Assembly: GCA_018402255.1 (NCBI GenBank)
Contig: JAGYIS010000004.1
Coordinates: 1 to 64,000 of the forward strand
Source: Marinobacter sp.
GTDB lineage: Bacteria > Pseudomonadota > Gammaproteobacteria > Pseudomonadales > Oleiphilaceae
Direction of reading: 5' to 3'
DNA length: 64,000 nucleotides
Under the pieces are notes generated by a model. It was not told the DNA's origin. It did no database searches and was given only the letters and a program-made list of their open reading frames with translations. How positions within the stretch are numbered: the first letter of the stretch is position 1; the number at the start of each line of letters is the position of its first letter. The position numbers and the translations under genes are program-made. Below are positions 1 through 7,702 of this stretch, piece after piece.

Positions 1-999
1 TCAGAGGGCCCAACTGAAGGATAGCGTCCCGAAGCTGAAATTGTCTTTGCTGCTTTCTTCTTCGCCGGTTGTTGCTCGCAGCGTCAGCGCGATTTGGGTC
101 TGATTCCATTGCCAGGAGCCACCGATGCCTATTTGTCCCAGCAGTGGACTTTCCTCGAACTGGAACGGGCCCGCGTTGTCTTCAAAGTAGGAGTAGGCGA
201 CGTATTCAACACCCAGGCCGACAAAAACGGACCAGCTGGTGGCGCTCTCACTGAATGAACCCGGCATGGATATGGCGGAGGACGTGCCGGCGTAGTCCGG
301 CACAAAGTTTACGGGAAGCTGGCGGCCCAGTCGCCATATCAAACCGGTCTTCGCGGTCGTGCGGAAGCTGGAAAGCAGGGCGGAGCCAACCACTGAAACC
401 TGTTGCTCGATAGCGCCGGGACTGCCGGTATGAAGGACTTTTCGTCCATGCGCAGCCTGAATGCCGCCGACCACATCGGTTCCCAGTTGATTGTCCCAGC
501 CTCTGGGTTTTGTACTGCCGGTCAATTTGTGTACCCACTTCTGGGTTGCTTCTGCCCCGCTTTCTGGCCCGATCACCCCAAGGTGCGCGCCGAACCCGGT
601 AATCTTGTCGGCATTCCAGCTCCACAGAGTGCTGCTGACCGAGAGGTGACCGGCGTAGGGAATATCATCTGGTTGAAGCTCTGGGGTAGTGATATCAGCT
701 GGCGTGATCATCAGTTGTCGGACACTGAAGGTAAGAGCATGCTGGTCATCTGCCAGCCCGATTCCCGGCAAAAAGGACATGGCATCTCGTCCGCGCTGCG
801 CCAGAGTTGATGACGATTTCTCGCGGTCTTCTGCGGCCGCAGTCAGATAGGAAAACCGGACACCGTTGGTGTAGCCACGGTCTTCGCCGGTCAGCAGATC
901 GTTGTCCCAGGCCAGGCTGAGGACGTCGGCGTTGGCGGGGCTGACGACAAGAAAGGTCAGGAATAACGTGAATATTGGGTGACGCAGGATGACCGGCAC
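1..999 (-). CDS. LpxR-like lipid A deacylase (DUF2219 family) outer-membrane protein
   Basis: ORF with signal peptide; DNDLLTGEDRGYTNGVRFSY and IPYAGHLSVSSTLW motifs typical of the DUF2219/LpxR family. Confidence 0.8.
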   Translation of the reverse strand: MPVILRHPIFTLFLTFLVVSPANADVLSLAWDNDLLTGEDRGYTNGVRFSYLTAAAEDREKSSSTLAQRGRDAMSFLPGIGLADDQHALTFSVRQLMITPADITTPELQPDDIPYAGHLSVSSTLWSWNADKITGFGAHLGVIGPESGAEATQKWVHKLTGSTKPRGWDNQLGTDVVGGIQAAHGRKVLHTGSPGAIEQQVSVVGSALLSSFRTTAKTGLIWRLGRQLPVNFVPDYAGTSSAISMPGSFSESATSWSVFVGLGVEYVAYSYFEDNAGPFQFEESPLLGQIGIGGSWQWNQTQIALTLRATTGEEESSKDNFSFGTLSFSWAL

Positions 1000-1140
1000 C
1001 GTTGAATTTCGCTCCCTGTGTATAGGTTGCTAATAAAGGAAGCGAAATTCTATTACATTTGGTGGATGCAGAATAATGGGTGATGTGACCTGCAGTGGCT
1101 ATCAGGTCCAATACCTGATTTCTATTGTTGGCCTGAACCT

Positions 1141-2550
1141 TCAGGTCTGGGCCGTCAGTTTCACCTGCATCCGGGTATAGCCGCGTACAAAATTCGACTG
1201 TACGTACTCGGGCTCATCCAGAACCTCAATGTGCTCGAAACGCTTCATGATCTCTTCCCACAAAATCCGCAGCTGCATTTCTGCCAGACGATTGCCCATG
1301 CAGCGGTGCACACCGAACCCAAAAGACAGATGTTTTCGCACATTCTTGCGGTCGATGATGAACCGGTCCGGATCCTCCTCAAAGGCTCTCTCGTCCCGAT
1401 TGCCGGAGGCATACCACATCACCACCTTGTCGCCCTGTTTGATGGTCTGGCCGTTCAGCGTTACGTCCTGCCTGGCCACCCTGCGCATGTAGGCCAGGGG
1501 TGTTTGCCAGCGGATGATTTCAGAGACCATGTTGGGAATCAGTTCCGGTTTCTCCCTGAGCTTGATGAATTCTTCGGGGAACTGGTTGAGCGCCAGCACG
1601 CCTCCGGTCATGGAATTGCGGGTGGTATCGTTGCCGCCGATGATCAGCAGCACCATGTTGCCCATAAACTCCATCGGCCGGTTAATCATATCCCGGGTGT
1701 CCTCGTTGGCCAGCAGCAAGCTGATCAGATCGAACCCGGTGTCCTCGCCGGCCGCTTTCCGTGCTTCTTTCTCCCGCCACAGCGACGACATCTGCTGCGC
1801 CATGTCCGCCGCGGCTTTGAAGAACTCGTCGCTGTTGGCATTACCTCCGGTGGATTCCGGCGCGCCGGAGGCTACATCGGACCAATAAGCCAGTTTGTGG
1901 CGCTGCTCAAAGGGGAAATCAAACAGGGTGGCCAGCATGCGGGAAGTAAGCTCAACCGATACCTTCTGGACCCAGTCAAAAGGTTCGTCAACCGGGAGGT
2001 GGTCCAGCACATCGGCGGTGCGACTACGAATCAGCGCTTCCATTTGTGCCAGATTTTTTGGCGCCACAACACCCTGCACGGCCTGTCGCTGCAAATCATG
2101 TTTGGGCGGGTCCATGGCAATGAAGGTTTCTATCTCCAGACCTTCAGGCTGCGGTCCGATGGAAATGATCGGCTCGGCGGAGAACAGGTCGTGGCGGGTG
2201 TCGACGAACATGATGTCTTCGTATCGTGTGACCGACCAGAACGGGCCGAACGGGCTGGCTTTCTGAAAGTGCACCGGGCACTCATCCCGAACACGTTTGA
2301 AATAGGAGCGCCAAAGACCCTGCCGATACAGGAACGGATTGCTGAGGTCGATGTCTTCAAGCGCCAGCGTCGAAACATCGGGCAGCGGGGTTTCATTGAA
2401 CACCGGCACCGGTCGGTCCTTGCCAATGCGATGTTTAACATGCTGAAAGGCATGGGCGCCTTTGATCTGCCAGTGGATAGGAATGATCGACGTGGCTTTG
2501 TTCAGGACCGGCTGAATAACAGGTTCAAGCAAGGGGCTCAGTATGCGCAT
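1141..2550 (-). CDS. Cytochrome P450, CYP153-like alkane/fatty acid hydroxylase
   Basis: Heme-binding FGFGVHRCMGNRLAEMQLRILWEEI; I-helix GGNDTTRNSMTGGVLALNQFP characteristic of CYP153. Confidence 0.9.
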   Translation of the reverse strand: MRILSPLLEPVIQPVLNKATSIIPIHWQIKGAHAFQHVKHRIGKDRPVPVFNETPLPDVSTLALEDIDLSNPFLYRQGLWRSYFKRVRDECPVHFQKASPFGPFWSVTRYEDIMFVDTRHDLFSAEPIISIGPQPEGLEIETFIAMDPPKHDLQRQAVQGVVAPKNLAQMEALIRSRTADVLDHLPVDEPFDWVQKVSVELTSRMLATLFDFPFEQRHKLAYWSDVASGAPESTGGNANSDEFFKAAADMAQQMSSLWREKEARKAAGEDTGFDLISLLLANEDTRDMINRPMEFMGNMVLLIIGGNDTTRNSMTGGVLALNQFPEEFIKLREKPELIPNMVSEIIRWQTPLAYMRRVARQDVTLNGQTIKQGDKVVMWYASGNRDERAFEEDPDRFIIDRKNVRKHLSFGFGVHRCMGNRLAEMQLRILWEEIMKRFEHIEVLDEPEYVQSNFVRGYTRMQVKLTAQT

Positions 2551-2623
2551 ACAACACCTCAGAGTTCGTAGTGGTTGTTGGGAGGGGGCGTCCGAAGGTT
2601 TCGGGATCGAACCCGGGTGCTGC

Positions 2624-2950
2624 CTACATCTGGAATTCCGGCAAACGCACGATCAGGCCATCCAGGGCTTCCGAGAGTGTTACCTGGCAAGACAAACGAG
2701 AGGTGTCGGTGATCTCCGGCGTGAGCCCCAACATGCCCTGCTCATCGGCATTGATGCCGCCTGTGGCATCAATCCATTGCTCATCAACGATCACATGGCA
2801 GGTTCCGCAGGCACAGGCGCCGCCGCAGTCGGCATCAATACCGGGGATGCCGTTATCGACAGCGGCCTGCATCAGGGATTGGCCCGCTTCGATCTCCACC
2901 ACATGTGCGGTGCCACTGTGCTCGATAAACGTAATTCGACCCATAACCAC
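2624..2950 (-). CDS. 2Fe-2S ferredoxin
   Basis: CGGACACGTCHV plus distal Cys; directly upstream of the P450 on the same strand. Confidence 0.9.
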   Translation of the reverse strand: MVMGRITFIEHSGTAHVVEIEAGQSLMQAAVDNGIPGIDADCGGACACGTCHVIVDEQWIDATGGINADEQGMLGLTPEITDTSRLSCQVTLSEALDGLIVRLPEFQM

Positions 2951-3124
2951 CTCGCTTTTGATATCCAGGGGAGTTGTTCTTAAACAGGCAGGTTACGTGG
3001 CGTCGCTGATCCGGGGCAGGTCATTAGTTGACACGACGGGGTCATTTAAAGACACTTTCAGATGGCGCTGCCACGAGAGCGCAATCCGAAGACGTGACAT
3101 CAACCAGCGGAAACAATAACAACG

Positions 3125-4153
3125 ATGCGCGAAGTCGACCTGAATCTGGCGTGTATACCCTCTAATTACAGCCGATTGATCGCCCGTGAGCTTGGCCTGT
3201 TGGCGCGGGATGTGTCGGATTTGCTGACAAGGACGCAGTTGTCGGTCGATCAGTTTTTGCAGGAAGACACCCTGCTGACGCCGCAACAACAACTGCAAAT
3301 CCTGCAGAACAGTATGCGCCTGGCCAACGATGAAGCCTTAGGGTTACGCCTGGGGCAGCGCATGACATCACCCACCCACGGTGCCATGGGTTTTCTGGCA
3401 AACAGCAGCCCGGACTTACTCACCGCGATCCGGGCATTCCAGGCATTTCTTCCTACCCGAATGAATCTTGCCCGGCTGGAGCTGGTCACGAAGGGCGGCT
3501 GGCTGGAGCTGACCTGTCAATTCGGTATGGAACTTTCGGAGGAGCTGCTGCGGGTTCTGAGCGAGATTTTTGCGGTTATTTTCTTTGACTGCGCCGAGTT
3601 TATTGTTGGCCGTCCCTTGGACGAGGTGGTCAGCTATTTTGCTTATCAGGCACCCGCTTACAGTGATCGTTATGCCGATCATATCCCCGGGCGTATCGAG
3701 TTCGGTACCCAATCGCTTTCGCTGAACATACCCCTTGACGTGTGTAAGGTTCCCAATGCTTCGGCGAATCATGAAAACTACACAATGGCATTGCAACAGT
3801 GCGAGGCGATGCTCGCACAGCTGCATTCGGATAAGAAATCCAGCAAGTATCAGGTCCAGAAAATGATGCTCTCGCATCCGCCCGGTGTGTTGAGTGAAGA
3901 CGAAGCGGCCGCAGCACTGTTTATCTGCAAGCGCACGCTGGCAAGGCGATTAAAGAGTGAAGGGACCAGTTTCAGACAACTGCGAGACGATATCCTGTCG
4001 CAACAGGCGCTCGGATATCTGCGTGACAGCACGATGTCTGTTGAGGCCATGGCCGAGTTGTTGAATTACCACGACAGTGCCAATTTCCGTCGGGCCTTCA
4101 AACGCTGGTTTGGTGTAACGCCGGATGAGTACCGGCGTTACAACTTGTCCTGA
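3125..4153 (+). CDS. AraC family transcriptional regulator (arabinose-binding-like N-terminus)
   Basis: C-terminal AraC HTH: LARRLKSEGTSFRQLRDDI ... NYHDSANFRRAFKRWFGVTPDEYRR. Confidence 0.9.
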   Translation: MREVDLNLACIPSNYSRLIARELGLLARDVSDLLTRTQLSVDQFLQEDTLLTPQQQLQILQNSMRLANDEALGLRLGQRMTSPTHGAMGFLANSSPDLLTAIRAFQAFLPTRMNLARLELVTKGGWLELTCQFGMELSEELLRVLSEIFAVIFFDCAEFIVGRPLDEVVSYFAYQAPAYSDRYADHIPGRIEFGTQSLSLNIPLDVCKVPNASANHENYTMALQQCEAMLAQLHSDKKSSKYQVQKMMLSHPPGVLSEDEAAAALFICKRTLARRLKSEGTSFRQLRDDILSQQALGYLRDSTMSVEAMAELLNYHDSANFRRAFKRWFGVTPDEYRRYNLS

Positions 4154-4227
4154 TGATGTACCGGCTGAGCGAGTGCCTTGGCGTCAAGTGTTGGCGCCCG
4201 GCATCTCGCAAGGGCTCGACTTCAAAT

Positions 4228-5328
4228 TCAGGATCCTTTCTGCTCTCGCCAGGCCAGTTCGTTGGTGATGGTGGCTTTGGGCAGCAACATTTGAAAATCG
4301 AGCTCGGCTATCTCCTTGCCATCCTTGAGTCGCTGAACAAAGTCCGGGTTGGCCAGTGCTTTCTTGCCTACCGCCAACAGGGCGCCGGGAAACTGATTGG
4401 CGATATCCTGATGATTGGTTTCTTCGATGCCGCCGTTAACCATCAGATCAAGGCCTTCCACATCGGCGGCCACACTCGCCAGGCTCTGGTCACCACTGAC
4501 GAAGTTCTGGCGATGTACGTCGCTATCGGTGGTATGCACAAAGTCGGCACCGGCATCACGCACGGCCTCGACGATCTGACGGAAGCCTTCGGCGCCCTCC
4601 GGCAACTGGTACTCGGGGTCCGTTACCGTGCCCTGGGAAAGCCGGATACCGACCGGGTAGCTGTCACCGACAGCATGACGCACGGCGCGAACCACCTCGA
4701 CTGCCAGTCTCGCACGATTCTCTAATGTGCCGCCGTAGTTGTCGTCTCGGTTGTTGAAATAGGTACTGAGAAACTGGTTCAGGAGATAACCGTTGGCACC
4801 ATGGATTTCGATGCCATCGAAGCCGGCGGCCTTGGCATTGGCAGCCGAGCGGGCAAAACCCTCAATGACTACCTTGATATCGTTCTCATTCATGGTGGAC
4901 GGTGTCCGCCATGTTTGCTGGTCACCGTACAGCCCCAGAGGCGTGCCTTTCGGGGCTATCTCGCTTGCGCCCAGAGGCTGGTCGGTATAGCGGTTGGCCT
5001 GGAACTGGGCGCCGGCGTGCATGAGCTGGATAAAGATTTTGCTGCCAGCGGCATGTGCCCGATCAACAATGGTCTTCCAGCCCTCAATATGGCTGTCGCT
5101 GATAATGCCGGGCTGGTTGGCATAACCCTGGCTGGCCTTATCGTCGGTGTAGGTGCCTTCGGTAATGATCAGGCCGAAACCGCCTCGCGCGTAGCGTTCG
5201 TAATGTTCCGCCATGAGGGCATTCGGTGTGCCATCGGCTTCGGCGCTGGTGCGCGTCATGGGGGCCAGGGCAAATCGGTTAGGAAACTGGATGGAGCGGA
5301 AGTTGACGGTCTGCATGGTATCGCTCAT
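4228..5328 (-). CDS. Alkene reductase / NADH:flavin oxidoreductase (Old Yellow Enzyme family)
   Basis: NRFALAPMTRTSA, HGANGYLLNQFLSTYFNNRDDNYGG motifs; start chosen at MSDTMQTV. Confidence 0.9.
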   Translation of the reverse strand: MSDTMQTVNFRSIQFPNRFALAPMTRTSAEADGTPNALMAEHYERYARGGFGLIITEGTYTDDKASQGYANQPGIISDSHIEGWKTIVDRAHAAGSKIFIQLMHAGAQFQANRYTDQPLGASEIAPKGTPLGLYGDQQTWRTPSTMNENDIKVVIEGFARSAANAKAAGFDGIEIHGANGYLLNQFLSTYFNNRDDNYGGTLENRARLAVEVVRAVRHAVGDSYPVGIRLSQGTVTDPEYQLPEGAEGFRQIVEAVRDAGADFVHTTDSDVHRQNFVSGDQSLASVAADVEGLDLMVNGGIEETNHQDIANQFPGALLAVGKKALANPDFVQRLKDGKEIAELDFQMLLPKATITNELAWREQKGS

Positions 5329-5463
5329 ACGGGTAGCTCTCGTGTTTGCCATGAATAACTAGTGGGCAGTATCTCCGAGGCTAGAGCGTGCTGAAAGCGA
5401 AGAATATCGACTTTGCCGATCAGTATATTTGAACGACAGTTCAGTCTCGGCTTTAGGCAGTGA

Positions 5464-5751
5464 CTAAGCCAGACGGACCCTGTACCGGATGACCCCGGCC
5501 TGTTCTTCGTGAATCCATTCAATACTGTGGCCAGTCAGTTCGCAGAGCATCTGCAGGTCGTGACGACCGCTGGGATCATCCGCCAGGAATTCCACCAGGG
5601 TGCCGCTGGGTAAGCCCTGGGTGCGTTTCTTGAATCGCAACACCGGAAGCGGGCACACCAGACCGACGGCGTCGATCTGGTGTACCTCTGGCTGATCAGT
5701 CAAGGCGCACACTTGTGGCACTGCTGCCTTGTTCAGCGGAGGACCAGCCAA
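5464..5751 (-). CDS. TusA-family sulfurtransferase-like protein
   Basis: VGLVCPLPVLRFKK (TusA CPxP motif). Confidence 0.85.
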   Translation of the reverse strand: MAGPPLNKAAVPQVCALTDQPEVHQIDAVGLVCPLPVLRFKKRTQGLPSGTLVEFLADDPSGRHDLQMLCELTGHSIEWIHEEQAGVIRYRVRLA

Positions 5752-5824
5752 ACTGGTTCAGCACCACCGGAGCGCAAAAGGCAATGATCAGGGCCACGAC
5801 AAACGCGGCTGCCATTACTTTCAT
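5696..5824 (-). CDS. Small single-TM protein (42 aa), below ORF-track size cutoff
   Basis: Manual translation MKVMAAAFVVALIIAFCAPVVLNQFGWSSAEQGSSATSVRLD*, between fdh gamma and the tusA-like gene and overlapping the latter's start. Confidence 0.5.
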   Translation of the reverse strand: MKVMAAAFVVALIIAFCAPVVLNQFGWSSAEQGSSATSVRLD

Positions 5825-6993
5825 GTTGAACCTCCTTTGCCCTGTTTAGCCTCAACCTCAGCTACCCACAAATCGTGGTGTTGGCGGGCCCATTCCAGAT
5901 CCACCTCACCATCGCCCATGGCATCAAACGCGCCTTCCATGCCGACCGAGCCGATATAGATGTGAGCAATGATGGCCACCATCATCGCGAACGCGACAAT
6001 CGAGTGCCAGATGTTGGCGTACTGCATTTCTTCATGGGGTGTTAGCACGGTCGGGAAGTCGGTTCCCAGAATGCTGTTCATGACACCGAAGGTGCCGGCG
6101 AACATAGGCATTTCAAATGGGAACAACAGCGACAGGCCAGACAATGATACGGACACACCAAGGATCATCACGGTCCAGAATATGATTTTCTGACCGGCGT
6201 TGAATTTCTTGGAGGACGGATGAGATTTGGTGAAGATACCGCCGCCGGCCTTGAGCCACTGCCAGTCCAACTTGTTAGGTATGTTGTGCGCTACCCACAT
6301 GCAGAAGGTCATCACCAGGCCCAGCATAAAGGCCCATGCAATGTTGTTGTGCAGCCACTTTGAGCCAACCGCGAGGGCGGAAAACGCATCGGGACCGATG
6401 ACAGGGATCAGGAAACTGCGCCCCATCAGAGTAATCAGCCCGGTCAGACCCAGTGCAACAAACGAGCCCGCCAACAGCCAATGGCCAAAGCGCTCGATGG
6501 CTTTGAATCGCTCAATCTTGGTGCCGGAGGGGCCGCCATCAATCATGATTTTGCCGCGAACAAAGTAAAACACCACCAGCAGCAGAATAATGCCCAGTAG
6601 GGCACCACCGCCGTAAGTAATGATTGGGCCTTCCCGTAGCTGGTACCAGGGCATACCGCCGTCCTGGATCAGCACGTTGGCCGCCGGGCCACGGGCCTGA
6701 GTTTTAATGTCGCTTTCGTTGTAACGGATGCCACGCCAGGTATCGGAATCAGACACTCCGCCCCGCGTACCCAATTGCTCGGTGATCGCGGCAGCACTGG
6801 CAGGATCGCCCAGATTTTCTGAACGGAAAGACTCGTCAACTTTCAGTTTTTGCTGACGAGCCATGATGTCTTCCAGGGTTTGCGCACCCCCGGTCGCTGA
6901 TCGATCAACCGCCGGGGCGTCTTCCGCCCAGACAGGGTTGAAAAGCAGGGCCGCCAGCGCAAGTAAGGCGACACCCAATAGTTTCATGTTCAT
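5821..6993 (-). CDS. Formate dehydrogenase subunit gamma (cytochrome b556)
   Basis: RFGHWLLAGSFVALGLTGLI, multiple TM segments, operon with FDH beta and alpha; start likely at MNMKLLGVALL. Confidence 0.85.
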   Translation of the reverse strand: MNMKLLGVALLALAALLFNPVWAEDAPAVDRSATGGAQTLEDIMARQQKLKVDESFRSENLGDPASAAAITEQLGTRGGVSDSDTWRGIRYNESDIKTQARGPAANVLIQDGGMPWYQLREGPIITYGGGALLGIILLLVVFYFVRGKIMIDGGPSGTKIERFKAIERFGHWLLAGSFVALGLTGLITLMGRSFLIPVIGPDAFSALAVGSKWLHNNIAWAFMLGLVMTFCMWVAHNIPNKLDWQWLKAGGGIFTKSHPSSKKFNAGQKIIFWTVMILGVSVSLSGLSLLFPFEMPMFAGTFGVMNSILGTDFPTVLTPHEEMQYANIWHSIVAFAMMVAIIAHIYIGSVGMEGAFDAMGDGEVDLEWARQHHDLWVAEVEAKQGKGGST

Positions 6994-7078
6994 GAGAGCA
7001 CTCCAGCGGAATGAACAAAAAGAATGTGTTGCCCCAATCAATTCCGGGGCCCAAGGGCCCCGGAACCATCAGGTGGGC

Positions 7079-7687
7079 TTAAGCGCCCTTCTTCTCGTAA
7101 GCTGTGCCCCATCCCCAGGCGCCTGAACCGAAACCACGGTTCACCACACGCTGGCGATAGATATCCGAAACCTCGTTGCCATCACCGGCCAACAGGGCTT
7201 TGGTTGAGCACATTTCCGCACAGATCGGCAACTTGCCCTCGGCAATACGGTTGCGCCCGTACTTGTTGAACTCGGCTGTTGAGTTGTCTTCTTCAGGACC
7301 GCCTGCACAGAAGGTGCATTTGTCCATCTTGCCCCGGCTACCAAAGTTACCCGCCTGCGGGAACTGGGGCGCGCCGAAGGGGCAAGCATAGAAGCAATAA
7401 CCACAACCGATACACAGGTCTTTGGAGTGCAGCACGATGCCGTCTTCCGTCTGGTAGAAGCAGTCTGTCGGGCAGACGGCCATACAAGGCGCGTCTGAAC
7501 AGTGCATGCAAGCTACCGAGATGGAGCGTTCGCCCGGTTTGCCATCTTCGATGGTTACCACACGACGACGGTTGATGCCCCAGGGGACCTCATGCTCGTT
7601 TTTACAGGCCGTTACGCAAGCATTACATTCGATGCAGCGCTCGGCGTCACAAAGGAATTTTGCTCTTGCTTGTCCTTCAAGTGCCAT
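7079..7687 (-). CDS. Formate dehydrogenase beta (4Fe-4S) subunit
   Basis: Four ferredoxin cysteine clusters (CIECNACVTAC, CMHCSDAPC, CIGCGYCFYACPF, CTFC). Confidence 0.9.
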   Translation of the reverse strand: MALEGQARAKFLCDAERCIECNACVTACKNEHEVPWGINRRRVVTIEDGKPGERSISVACMHCSDAPCMAVCPTDCFYQTEDGIVLHSKDLCIGCGYCFYACPFGAPQFPQAGNFGSRGKMDKCTFCAGGPEEDNSTAEFNKYGRNRIAEGKLPICAEMCSTKALLAGDGNEVSDIYRQRVVNRGFGSGAWGWGTAYEKKGA

Positions 7688-7702
7688 GGTCTACACCTCT
7701 TG

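Noticed and set aside
1231-2571. Long antisense ORF opposite the P450 gene
   Set aside because: GC-rich shadow frame; composition is His/Gln/Arg-rich and matches no family; the minus-strand frame is clearly CYP153.
2585-2640. tRNA-like string ttcgggatcgaacccgggtgctgcc between the P450 and ferredoxin genes
   Set aside because: A T-loop-like TTCGATC can be drawn but the T stem does not pair properly and no acceptor or anticodon arms are present; probably chance.
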